A DNA stretch of 64,000 nucleotides from NCBI GenBank assembly GCA_016025055.1, contig CP065590.1:1798001-1862000 (forward strand), read 5' to 3'. Source of the DNA: Chryseobacterium indologenes. Its GTDB lineage: Bacteria > Bacteroidota > Bacteroidia > Flavobacteriales > Weeksellaceae. Positions 45,278 to 53,466 of this stretch are shown here, one piece after another. Position numbers and translations under genes: made by a program. The notes beneath the pieces are model-generated. The model worked only from the letters and a program-made list of their open reading frames with translations, made no database searches and was not told the DNA's origin. Every line of letters begins with the position of its first letter. Position 1 is the first letter of the stretch.

Positions 45278-45374
45278 CGCTTTTTTTAATTAATGACCTT
45301 CTGATAGTGTATATGATAATTATCGTAAAAAACTATAAGATTACGACAGAAAGGTAAGCGTGAATGACTAAAAA

Positions 45375-45503
45375 CTACAGCCTTTTACCTTTCAAATCAA
45401 CACCTGGTTTAAATTTGTACAGCTTCAGCTGCCTTCACAGCTTTGGTCTTTGAAGATTTATCTGTTTTTGCTCTTCAGACACGCCGTTAATTTTAGTTGA
45501 ACT
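45375..45503 (-). pseudogene. Possible broken gene for a short Lys/Ala-rich protein
   Basis: In the hemA-mreB spacer the minus strand reads SSTKINGVSEEQ in one frame, TDKSSKTKAVKAAEAV in a second and KFKPGVDLKGKRL before a TAG at 45375 in the first frame again. Filling two A runs (near 45470 and 45414) would join them into a basic peptide of about 40-50 residues. No ATG is seen (GTG at about 45489 is possible). I do not recognise it, and it may be fortuitous. The rest of the spacer holds two promoter boxes only. Confidence 0.25.
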
Positions 45504-45610
45504 CAAACTCTGTAAATGTCTAAACTAAAAGTTAATAAAGAATTATAAATTTTAATAAAATTTTAACCAAATTAAGTTGTTGCGAAATTTCTTTAGTAGT
45601 GTTAAATTTA

Positions 45611-45618
45611 TATCTTTG
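45611..45618 (+). promoter_or_regulatory. -7 box of the mreB operon
   Basis: TATCTTTG matches TAnnTTTG and lies 24 bp before the mreB ATG. No good -33 at 19-20 bp. Confidence 0.55.
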
Positions 45619-45642
45619 TAAACTTAAAATCAGAAGAAAAAT

Positions 45643-46668
45643 ATGAGTTTATTTGATATGTTTACGCAAGAAATTGCGATAGACCTGGGAACAGCTAATA
45701 CCCTTATCATCCATAATAATAAAATTGTTATTGATCAACCTTCAATTGTTGCAATTGAACGTTCGTCGGGTAAGCCCATTGCTGTAGGTGAGCAGGCTAA
45801 GCATATGCAAGGGAAAACTCATGAGGATATCAAAACCATTCGTCCTTTGAAAGACGGTGTTATTGCTGATTTCCACGCTTCTGAACACATGATTAAGGAA
45901 TTTATCAAAAAAATTCCGGGGATCAAAGGTAAATTCATTCAACCTGCATTACGAATTGTAATCTGTATTCCTTCTGGCATCACTGAAGTTGAAAAAAGAG
46001 CGGTAAGAGATTCTGCCCAGAAAGTCAACGCCAAAGAAGTAAGGTTGATTTATGAACCAATGGCAGCTGCAATAGGAGTTGGTATCGACGTCCAGAAGCC
46101 TGAAGGAAACATGATCATTGATATAGGCGGAGGTACTACGGAAATTGCTGTAGTAGCTTTGGGTGGTATCGTATGTGATAAATCTGTGAAAATTGCAGGC
46201 GATGTATTTACCAATGATATTGCTTATTACTTAAGAACTCACCATAACCTTTACATCGGAGAAAGAACTGCTGAAAGAATTAAAATTGAAGTAGGTTCTG
46301 CTGTTGAAGATCTTGATGTAGATATCGAGGATATCCCTGTACAAGGGAGAGACCTTATCACAGGTAAGCCAAAAGAAATTATGGTTGGATACAAAGAGAT
46401 TGCACGTGCATTAGACAAATCTATTATCAGAATTGAAGACGCTGTAATGGAAACCCTTTCTCTTACTCCACCGGAATTGGCTGCCGATATTTATAAAACA
46501 GGTATTTATCTTGCCGGAGGTGGTGCGTTATTAAGAGGTCTTGCAGACAGAATTCACAAGAAAACAGGACTTCCTGTATTTGTTGCTGAAGATCCATTGA
46601 GAGCTGTTGTTCGCGGAACAGGTATTGCCCTTAAGAATATGGATAAATTCAATTTCTTAATTAAATAA
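45643..46668 (+). CDS. mreB: Rod shape-determining protein MreB
   Basis: A 341-residue actin homologue that organises side-wall peptidoglycan synthesis on the inner face of the membrane. Phosphate-1 IDLGTANTLI near residue 13, MIDIGGGTTEIAVVALGG near 160 (phosphate-2), the adenosine motif GIYLAGGGALLRGLADRI near 287 and the hydrophobic N-terminal loop MSLFDMFTQE. Full length. First gene of mreB-mreC-mreD-mrdA-rodA. Confidence 0.98.
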   Translation: MSLFDMFTQEIAIDLGTANTLIIHNNKIVIDQPSIVAIERSSGKPIAVGEQAKHMQGKTHEDIKTIRPLKDGVIADFHASEHMIKEFIKKIPGIKGKFIQPALRIVICIPSGITEVEKRAVRDSAQKVNAKEVRLIYEPMAAAIGVGIDVQKPEGNMIIDIGGGTTEIAVVALGGIVCDKSVKIAGDVFTNDIAYYLRTHHNLYIGERTAERIKIEVGSAVEDLDVDIEDIPVQGRDLITGKPKEIMVGYKEIARALDKSIIRIEDAVMETLSLTPPELAADIYKTGIYLAGGGALLRGLADRIHKKTGLPVFVAEDPLRAVVRGTGIALKNMDKFNFLIK

Positions 46669-46696
46669 TTCTAACTTTTTACGACTATATATCTGA

Positions 46697-47551
46697 ATGG
46701 GATTTTTGCTGAGATTATTTTCGAAGAACACTCTTTTCGTCTTCTTTATATTCCTGCAAATTATTGCTTTGGTTCTGATATTCTCCAGAAATGCGATGCA
46801 GAGATCATGGATCGCAGGGCAAACTGCTGCGCTGAATTCCTGGATTTCGGGATACATCGATGAAGGAGTTTCTTATCTGAAGCTAAAACAGATCAATGAA
46901 GATCTTGTTATTCAGAATAAAGCCCTTATGACTCAGCTTTACGGGAAGGAAGGGGCCAAAAACCCTGCCTTCAGAAAAGTTCATGATACCATAGGAGGCG
47001 GTCAGATTTATACTTTTGTTGACGGAGAAATTGTTTTCAACAGTATCAACAGGAGAAACAATTATTTTACAATAAACCGCGGCCGTAGAGATGGCGTCTT
47101 CCCGCAAATGGGAGTAATGGCACCAAGAGGTATTGCGGGAATTGTCATTAATTCTACAGACAGCTACGCACTAGTTCAGTCTGTATTGAGTGTAAACAAA
47201 ATCAGGATTAATGCTGCACTTAAAAACTCAGGATACTTTGGAACATTAACATGGAACGGAGATAACTCCAGGGTGATGCATCTTGCAGATATTCCAAAAT
47301 ATGTTGCTTTAAAAGTAGGAGACAGCGTAATAACCGACGGAAAATCAGCCATCTTCCCTAAAGGGGTGATGATTGGTACTGTGGCCGGATATTCTGTAGA
47401 TAACAAAACCGGTTTCTGGGATATCTCAGTGGAACTGAGTGAGAAAATGGGGGCGTTGAGTAAAGTATTTGTAGTGAAGAACCTTAAAAAAGCAGAAGTG
47501 CAAAAGATTCAGGATACACTACAGACTGTAATAAAAAAAGAAAATGATTAG
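46697..47551 (+). CDS. mreC: Rod shape-determining protein MreC
   Basis: A 284-residue bitopic protein. A membrane segment at residues about 10-27 (TLFVFFIFLQIIALVLIF) is followed by a coiled-coil region (YLKLKQINEDLVIQNKALMT) and two beta domains (FTINRGRRDGVFPQMGVMAP, GIAGIVINSTDSYALVQSVL, GDSVITDGKSAIFPKGVMIG). MreC links MreB to PBP2 and RodA in the periplasm. Its end overlaps mreD by 8 bp. Confidence 0.95.
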   Translation: MGFLLRLFSKNTLFVFFIFLQIIALVLIFSRNAMQRSWIAGQTAALNSWISGYIDEGVSYLKLKQINEDLVIQNKALMTQLYGKEGAKNPAFRKVHDTIGGGQIYTFVDGEIVFNSINRRNNYFTINRGRRDGVFPQMGVMAPRGIAGIVINSTDSYALVQSVLSVNKIRINAALKNSGYFGTLTWNGDNSRVMHLADIPKYVALKVGDSVITDGKSAIFPKGVMIGTVAGYSVDNKTGFWDISVELSEKMGALSKVFVVKNLKKAEVQKIQDTLQTVIKKEND

Positions 47552-48050
47552 CAGGACTTTATTTACCGATATATTGATTATGATATTTCTTGTTGCATTA
47601 CAAATATTTGTATTGAACAGGATTACTCTTTTTGGAAAATATACCCCGGTATTGTATCCTGTCTTCGTTATGTTCTATCCATTTTTCAGAAATAAATTCC
47701 AGTTTCTGGCTTTAAGTTTCCTGATAGGATTATCTATCGACGGATTCCTTTATTCCTGGGGTATTAATGCATTTGCCACCACGTTAATTGCTTATTTCAG
47801 AACATTGATATTCAGGACGTCTACCGATACCTCAACAGATTTCTTTTCCTTTCAGTCCCTTCAATGGGCGCAGTTTTTGCTGTTTTTATTTTCAAGTATT
47901 TTTCTGCACCAGCTTTTAGTACAATATATCGAATTCTTTAAGTTGAGCAGATTTTTTGAAATATTATTTAATGTGTTGGTGACTAGTGTAATTTCATTTA
48001 TATTTATTGTCATTTACGCATTAATATTTAAAATCAAACAAAAAGTTTGA
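47544..48050 (+). CDS. mreD: Rod shape-determining protein MreD
   Basis: A 168-residue inner-membrane protein with about five hydrophobic segments and a short basic C-terminus (FKIKQKV). The sequence (ILIMIFLVALQIFVLNRITL) is only weakly conserved in the family. The call rests on size, topology and position between mreC and mrdA. It overlaps mreC by 8 bp, and its TGA stop overlaps the TTG start of mrdA. Confidence 0.92.
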   Translation: MISRTLFTDILIMIFLVALQIFVLNRITLFGKYTPVLYPVFVMFYPFFRNKFQFLALSFLIGLSIDGFLYSWGINAFATTLIAYFRTLIFRTSTDTSTDFFSFQSLQWAQFLLFLFSSIFLHQLLVQYIEFFKLSRFFEILFNVLVTSVISFIFIVIYALIFKIKQKV

Positions 48051-50092
48051 ACACACGTTATTTAAAAATCTTTTCCGTACTTGTTGTTATCGCCCTTATT
48101 TTTATAGCGAGGCTTTCGTATTTACAATTGTTTACAGATCGTTATGCACTGAATGCAGCCAATACTTCCATTAAAATTGAGTATGTAATTCCTCAGCGTG
48201 GAGTTATTTTTGACAGGAATGGGAAGATCATGGTAGGAAATCAGCCAGCCTATGAAATTTCTTTTACCCAGGCTTTAATGAAACCGGACTTTGATACTCT
48301 TGGCTTTTGCAGCTTAATGAAAATCAGTAAATCGGATTTTATTAACAAGATCAACGTCATTAAAAAAGAAAAATATTATTCTAAGCTGACTCCCATGACT
48401 TTTTTAAAGGATCTCAGCAGAGAAGATATTGCCAGGGTACAGGAGATTATTTTCAAATATCCTGCTTTTAACATTGTCCAAAGACCTCAGCGCCAATATG
48501 AAGTTTCTACTTCCGGAAACCTTCTAGGATACACCAGCGAGGTCAACGAAAGAGAGATCAAAAAAGATTCTTTGTACTATCTGCCCGGAGACTTTATCGG
48601 GAAAACCGGAATAGAGAAATCTTACGAAAAAGAACTTCGTGGGGTAAAAGGAATGAAGTATATCCAAAAAGATATCAAGCTCCGAAATATCGGATCTTAT
48701 AAAAACGGATCTCTGGATAAGGATGTCATTACCGGTAAAGATATTACATTAACTATTGATTATGATCTTCAGAGAACTGCTGAAGAAATGCTTGTCAACA
48801 AACATGGTGCAATCGTAGCGATTGACCCTAATAACGGGGAAGTGCTGGTTGCTGCTACAGGTCCGGATATTGACCCGAACCTTTTTACCGGTCCTAATAA
48901 ATCCAAAAACCTATATGCGCTTTCAAAAGATACGCTTTACGAAAATAAACCGACTTTTGATCGTTCCTTACAGGCAGGATATCCTCCGGGATCAACCTTC
49001 AAATTGTTGACTGCTTTAGCCGCTATGCAAATGGGGGTGATGGATGAAAAGACAGTTTTCCCTTGTGGCGGAGGATTTTTTTACAAAGGAAAAAGAATTA
49101 AAGGGCATGGTGGTGCTGATCCGCTTATCCCTTCCATTCAGGTTTCCAGTAACTGCTTCTTTACATATGCATTTATTGCCATCATTAAAAAATATCCAGG
49201 CAATCCTTCAAAAGGGGTTGATGAATGGAAGAAAATCATGAGCAGCTTTGGAGTAGGGGAATTCTTAAATAACGATTTCGCAGTAGGTGCTAAGGGAAGA
49301 ATTCCTTCAGGAGATTTTTACGAAAAAAGGTTTAAAGCCATCATGAAGGCAAGTGGTTCTCAAAGAACAGATTTTAAGAATTGGGATGAAATGTCAACCG
49401 GAGCTATTTATAACGGAATGGGGCAGGGAGATGTTTTGGTAACTCCTATTCAATTGGCCAATTATGTGGCTGCTATTGCTAATAAAGGATGGTATTATAC
49501 GCCTCATATCGTAAAAGGAATCGATGGGAAACCCAATCCGGATCCAAGATTTAAGGTTAAACATAAAACTCTCGTTGATCCCAAACATTTTGAACCTGTT
49601 TTAAAGGGAATGGAGGCCGTGGTGTTGAGAGGAACAGCAAGAGGATTGAAATCCAATGATTTTACCCAATTAGCAAAAACCGGTACAGCACAGGTGCCGC
49701 AAGGAAAGGATAATTCTATTTTTGTGTTAATCGCTCCGGCTGATAAACCCAAAATTGTTGTGGTTGCAGTGATGGAACACGCAGGATTCGGAGCTACATG
49801 GGCCGGCCCGGCATGTACAGTGATTGCCGAAAAATATATTACCGGTGATCTGAAAAGAGAAAACCTGTATAAAAAAATGATCACTTCAAGCTTTATGCCT
49901 GAATACAAACGGCAATGGATTGCTGACTTGAAGCGTAAGGGACTCTACAAGGATCCAAAACCTGATTCAATTAAACAAAAAAGAATAAAAGATAGTCTTG
50001 ATCGCGTAAAGCAAGAAAAAGCTAAACTCCAAAAGAAATTAGAAGAAGGAACTAAAAATACTAACACTGCTAAAAAACCTGTAAAGCGATGA
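48047..50092 (+). CDS. mrdA: Penicillin-binding protein 2 (class B transpeptidase)
   Basis: A 681-residue elongation-specific transpeptidase. One N-terminal membrane segment (KIFSVLVVIALIFIARLSYL), a dimerisation domain (PQRGVIFDRNGKIMVGNQPA), and the transpeptidase domain with SxxK in PPGSTFKLLTALA near residue 314, SSNC near 368 and KTG in LAKTGTAQVPQG near 545. A Lys-rich coiled-coil tail follows about residue 620. The start is TTG at 48047, four bases inside the mreD stop region. No ATG lies nearby, so this is a rare-start, tightly coupled gene. rodA overlaps its 3' end by 4 bp. Confidence 0.95.
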   Translation: MNTRYLKIFSVLVVIALIFIARLSYLQLFTDRYALNAANTSIKIEYVIPQRGVIFDRNGKIMVGNQPAYEISFTQALMKPDFDTLGFCSLMKISKSDFINKINVIKKEKYYSKLTPMTFLKDLSREDIARVQEIIFKYPAFNIVQRPQRQYEVSTSGNLLGYTSEVNEREIKKDSLYYLPGDFIGKTGIEKSYEKELRGVKGMKYIQKDIKLRNIGSYKNGSLDKDVITGKDITLTIDYDLQRTAEEMLVNKHGAIVAIDPNNGEVLVAATGPDIDPNLFTGPNKSKNLYALSKDTLYENKPTFDRSLQAGYPPGSTFKLLTALAAMQMGVMDEKTVFPCGGGFFYKGKRIKGHGGADPLIPSIQVSSNCFFTYAFIAIIKKYPGNPSKGVDEWKKIMSSFGVGEFLNNDFAVGAKGRIPSGDFYEKRFKAIMKASGSQRTDFKNWDEMSTGAIYNGMGQGDVLVTPIQLANYVAAIANKGWYYTPHIVKGIDGKPNPDPRFKVKHKTLVDPKHFEPVLKGMEAVVLRGTARGLKSNDFTQLAKTGTAQVPQGKDNSIFVLIAPADKPKIVVVAVMEHAGFGATWAGPACTVIAEKYITGDLKRENLYKKMITSSFMPEYKRQWIADLKRKGLYKDPKPDSIKQKRIKDSLDRVKQEKAKLQKKLEEGTKNTNTAKKPVKR

Positions 50093-51318
50093 AATGGACA
50101 GAAGGAATAGATAAACTGGGCCTTGGGCTGTACTTCCTGCTTTGCATTTTCGCGATTGCAAATATTTACAGTGTTGACCAGAAATTGGGAGAAAAGCAAT
50201 TCATGTTCTTTTGTATCTCTCTCATTGTAGGATTGGTGATCTTTTTAGGAAGAAGTAAATTCTTCGAAAATATGTCAGGGATCATCTATATTGGTGGTGT
50301 ACTGCTGTTGATTGGACTTTTTCCTTTCGGAAAAGAAATTCTCGGCCAAAAAAACTGGTATAAATTCGGAAGCTTTACCATGCAGCCCGTGGAATTTGCA
50401 AAAATAGGAACCGCATTAATGCTCGCCAATTACGTTTCAGGACCTGATTTTAATCTGAAAAACAGAAAATCTCTGCTGACTGCTCTTGCCATCATCGGCA
50501 TTCCGGCAGTAGTCGTTCTTGCTATTCCTGATGTAGGGTCGATGCTTGTATTTATTGCATTTTTTATCGCCCTGTACAGAGAAGGGTTAAGTGGTTTTTT
50601 ATTCGGGTTAGGTTTTATTTTTGCCGCAGTATTTCTTATTTCACTTGCAATTCCTCCGGTATATGTTGCCGGTGCTGTGGTATTAATTGCCGGTGTTTTG
50701 ATTGCCATGAATTACCACAGAATGTCCTGGGATGTCATTTCTATTTCCGGAATTTCCGGCTCTATTCTTATATTGTGTGGGCTCGCATTTGCTTCTCCTT
50801 ACATTTTGGAGAAACTTCCCAAGCACCAGAGAGAGAGAATTGAAGTTCTTTATAAAGGTGAAAAAGCCTTTAGAGATACTTCAGGGTACAATTTATTATA
50901 TTCTAAAACAGCTATCGGATCAGGTGGTCTTTGGGGAAAAGGATACCGTGAAGGTTCCGTTACTCAGGGTAAGTTTGTTCCTGAGCAGCAGACTGACTAC
51001 ATTTTCTGTGCGGTAGGTGAAGAATGGGGATTTGCAGGAAGTGCTCTTTTGGTCTTGGCCTATATGGTATATATCGGAAGAATCTATTACTTGGCTGAGC
51101 AGCAGAAATCTACTTTTAACCGTGTATTTGGCTATTGTTTTGCCTCGATTCTATTGATGCACTTTTCTATCAACCTTGGGATGGTCATGGGACTTTTCCC
51201 AACGGTAGGGATTCCTTTGCCGTATTTTAGTTATGGAGGAAGCTCACTGCTTGCCTTCTCGATGATGACTTTTATTTTCTTTAAGCTTAATTATTCGGAT
51301 AAAAATAGCTTGGTGTAA
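50089..51318 (+). CDS. rodA: Peptidoglycan glycosyltransferase RodA
   Basis: A 409-residue SEDS protein with about ten membrane segments, partner of PBP2 in side-wall synthesis. Visible SEDS signatures are NWYKFGSFTMQPVEFAKIG near residue 87, IPDVGSMLVFIAFFIALYR near 145, FVPEQQTDYIFCAVGEEWGF near 292 and LPYFSYGGSSLLAFSMM near 380. Last gene of the operon. No terminator hairpin is evident in the 100 bp that follow. Confidence 0.97.
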   Translation: MKWTEGIDKLGLGLYFLLCIFAIANIYSVDQKLGEKQFMFFCISLIVGLVIFLGRSKFFENMSGIIYIGGVLLLIGLFPFGKEILGQKNWYKFGSFTMQPVEFAKIGTALMLANYVSGPDFNLKNRKSLLTALAIIGIPAVVVLAIPDVGSMLVFIAFFIALYREGLSGFLFGLGFIFAAVFLISLAIPPVYVAGAVVLIAGVLIAMNYHRMSWDVISISGISGSILILCGLAFASPYILEKLPKHQRERIEVLYKGEKAFRDTSGYNLLYSKTAIGSGGLWGKGYREGSVTQGKFVPEQQTDYIFCAVGEEWGFAGSALLVLAYMVYIGRIYYLAEQQKSTFNRVFGYCFASILLMHFSINLGMVMGLFPTVGIPLPYFSYGGSSLLAFSMMTFIFFKLNYSDKNSLV

Positions 51319-51419
51319 TTTATAGCGGAAAGAACATTACAGAGTCGAAAATCATCCGGTTTATTTTTAATGTAAAATATTAATGGAAATAAGGTTATTT
51401 CAGCAAATAACACTATTCA

Positions 51420-51998
51420 ATGAAAGAGGTATATATTTTAGATCAGAACTATGGAAATACAGATTTTGAAAGATATCCTTTACAAAAAGGCGAGTATGAA
51501 AACTGCACTTTCAAAAACTGTAATTTTGAATATGGAAACCTTTCGGGCTTCAGTTTTATAGACTGTGAATTCATCGGATGCAACCTCAGCATGGCAAAAC
51601 TTATTAATGCAGCCTTTAGAGATGTGTTTTTTAAAGAATGTAAAATGTTTGGCCTTCAGTTTAATGATTGTAATGGCTTTGGCCTATCCTTTAAGTTTGA
51701 CGGATGTTTGCTCAATAACTCTGTATTTTATCAAACATCTATTAAGAAAACTGTTTTCACAAACTCTAAATTGATTGAGGTGGACTTCACAGAATGTGAC
51801 CTGTCAAATTCAGTTTTCAGCGGATGTGATTTTTCGGGGGCTGTTTTTGACAATACTGGCCTTGAAAAGACAGATTTCAGGACTTCATTCAATTATTGCA
51901 TTGATCCTGTCTTAAATAGGCTTAAAAAGGCTAAATTTTCCCTTTCTGAAGTGCATGGCCTGCTATATAAAATCGATATAGAGATCGACAGAGATTAG
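51420..51998 (+). CDS. Pentapeptide-repeat protein (McbG/Qnr-like architecture)
   Basis: A 192-residue protein of A(D/N)LXX-type repeats (CTFKNCNFEYGNLSGFSF, FSGCDFSGAVFDNTGL) spanning residues about 20-160, with one irregular repeat in the middle and a C-terminal helix (DPVLNRLKKAKFSLSEVHGL) that could support a dimer. Relatives with this layout include gyrase-protecting proteins McbG and Qnr. Resistance or DNA-mimicry function is inferred from architecture only. No signal peptide, so cytosolic. Single gene. Confidence 0.82.
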   Translation: MKEVYILDQNYGNTDFERYPLQKGEYENCTFKNCNFEYGNLSGFSFIDCEFIGCNLSMAKLINAAFRDVFFKECKMFGLQFNDCNGFGLSFKFDGCLLNNSVFYQTSIKKTVFTNSKLIEVDFTECDLSNSVFSGCDFSGAVFDNTGLEKTDFRTSFNYCIDPVLNRLKKAKFSLSEVHGLLYKIDIEIDRD

Positions 51999-52071
51999 AA
52001 GTCATCAAGACATCAAGCTTGAAATACAGGGTGCAGTTTTACAAAAACGAAAATAAGCTGGTTTATTTTTT

Positions 52072-52114
52072 ACCACATAGACCGATAGAATATAAGCCTA
52101 TGTGTCTATGTGGT
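52072..52114. repeat. Inverted repeat with ACCACATAGA arms
   Basis: ACCACATAGA (52072-52081) and TCTATGTGGT (52105-52114) form a perfect 10-bp inverted repeat around 23 bp. An additional CTATGTG (52098-52104) lies next to the right arm. No T run and no adjoining gene end, so it is not an obvious terminator. It lies in the 270-bp spacer between the pentapeptide gene and nlpC. Confidence 0.45.
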
Positions 52115-52215
52115 TATAAAACCTATATTCTTTTAATACGTATTTTTATCTAAAAAATTCTGTCTTTACATTCCGGAATATAAACTGTTTTGGTTTTCGC
52201 TCGATATATGAAAAT

Positions 52216-52244
52216 AAAAAAGCCATCAAAACTGATGGCTTCAT
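52216..52244 (-). terminator. Terminator of the NlpC/P60 gene
   Basis: AAAGCCATCA / TGATGGCTT hairpin with a T tract on the minus strand, 25 bp beyond the stop. Confidence 0.85.
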
Positions 52245-52268
52245 TATTTAAATCAATTATTTATAAAA

Positions 52269-52979
52269 TTAAAAATTTGCTGGTGTAGCTGGAGTGATCG
52301 CTGCTAAGTTGTTGTAAGCTTCTCCGTCTTCGTTGATCACTCTTTTGGCGAATCTGTATTTAGGTCCCCAATAAGAGTCATTCAGTGAAGAGATCATTAC
52401 TCCTTTTGATGTCGCTGCGTGGATAAATTTAACCTCACCCTCTTCAGTAACACTTTCTACAATACCTACGTGAGAAATTCTTCTTCCATGAGAAAAGAAG
52501 ATCAAATCTCCTTTCTGTAGGCTTCCTTTTTCAATTCTTTCTCCTTCCTGAGCCTGAGAAGCAGCTACTCTTGGTAAGCTAAGCCCCGCAGCAGCCCCGA
52601 ATACAGAAAGAACAAAAGCTGAACAATCTATACCGTTTCTTGTTGTTCCTCCGTATCTGTAAGGAGTTCCAAGGTATGTTTCAGCTTCAGTAAGGATACC
52701 GTCAATCGTTTTATTATGTTTGATTGCTTTGGCAATCTCAGAATTCTTAATTGCTTTTTTAGCATTAGCTATAGATGCCGCTTTTTCAGCAAGGAAAGAG
52801 TCGATAAGTCTCTGCTTATCCTGCTCCATTTTTTTGTTATCTATAGAAGCTAGTTTGGCATCTGTTTTGTATTCTTTAGTGTAAGTTGCTGGTTTTGAAA
52901 CTACATAATTGGTAGCACACGATTGCATTGATACGGTAGTAACTATAGCAACTAAATAAAACAAAACTCTTTTCTTCAT
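52269..52979 (-). CDS. NlpC/P60 family cell-wall hydrolase lipoprotein
   Basis: About 236 residues from the ATG at 52979 (the frame opens to 53027, but MKKRVLFYLVAIVTTVSMQSC is the lipoprotein signal). A Lys/Ala-rich helical stalk precedes the NlpC/P60 domain: Cys nucleophile in NGIDCSAFVLSVFG near residue 122, His in RRISHVGIVE near 174 and a third polar residue in KFIHAATSKG near 190. Such enzymes cut gamma-D-glutamyl-diaminopimelate bonds in peptidoglycan. Single-gene unit with TACTTTTG (53030-53037, minus strand) as a candidate -7 box. Confidence 0.9.
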   Translation of the reverse strand: MKKRVLFYLVAIVTTVSMQSCATNYVVSKPATYTKEYKTDAKLASIDNKKMEQDKQRLIDSFLAEKAASIANAKKAIKNSEIAKAIKHNKTIDGILTEAETYLGTPYRYGGTTRNGIDCSAFVLSVFGAAAGLSLPRVAASQAQEGERIEKGSLQKGDLIFFSHGRRISHVGIVESVTEEGEVKFIHAATSKGVMISSLNDSYWGPKYRFAKRVINEDGEAYNNLAAITPATPANF

Positions 52980-53129
52980 ATATATTTGATTATCCGTGTT
53001 AAAAGGAATATTTATTTTCAAAAGCATTACAAAAGTAGAGATTCCGATTAAAAGACCCCTGATATGATTATTGTCAGGATCTTATTTTAACACATTTTAA
53101 CATATTATTTACGTATGTTAAAGAAAAAT

Positions 53130-53172
53130 AAACCGCAACAGCCATTTTTTGGCAAGTCTGCGGTTTTTTTTT
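53130..53172. terminator. Orphan terminator hairpin in the nlpC-glnN spacer
   Basis: AAACCGCA / TGCGGTTT arms with an inner GCCA / TGGC pair, followed by T runs on both strands. No annotated gene ends here. It follows a 14-codon frame at 53174-53218. Confidence 0.7.
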
Positions 53173-53173
53173 A

Positions 53174-53231
53174 TTAAGATTCTTTAACAAAATCTATCGA
53201 TTTTCTTCTATAAATCATGATTTCAAATGTA
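53174..53231 (-). other. Candidate tiny transcript: promoter box plus 14-codon frame before an orphan terminator
   Basis: On the minus strand, TACATTTG (53224-53231) is followed after 5 bp by an ATG at 53218 and a frame MIYRRKSIDFVKES ending at 53174, then directly by the terminator at 53130-53172. It could be a leader peptide, small protein or sRNA. The remaining spacer (53232-53410) holds only an unconvincing 40-codon frame. Confidence 0.3.
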
Positions 53232-53411
53232 AAACTCTAATTTTCAAGGGTGTTAAAAAAATAAAACAAATGCCTGATAAACTGGTTGTTGGTGGGCTTT
53301 TAACGGTTGTTTTACATCCATTCCGAAATGATAAGTCTTCTTTATGGATATGATATGGACGAAGACCATAATCATTAACAAAAATTCTTCTTGCTAAATG
53401 GACAGATATAA

Positions 53412-53442
53412 AAAATTCCCCGGCAAAAAACCGGGGAATTTA
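53412..53442 (-). terminator. Terminator of glnN
   Basis: AAATTCCCCGG / CCGGGGAATTT perfect hairpin with a 7-base loop, 25 bp beyond the glnN stop. Confidence 0.92.
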
Positions 53443-53466
53443 AACTAATATGGAACTATACAGATG

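Noticed and set aside
53253..53375. Minus-strand 40-codon frame with ATG in the glnN-nlpC spacer
   Set aside because: No promoter box in place and unremarkable composition; nothing separates it from a chance frame.
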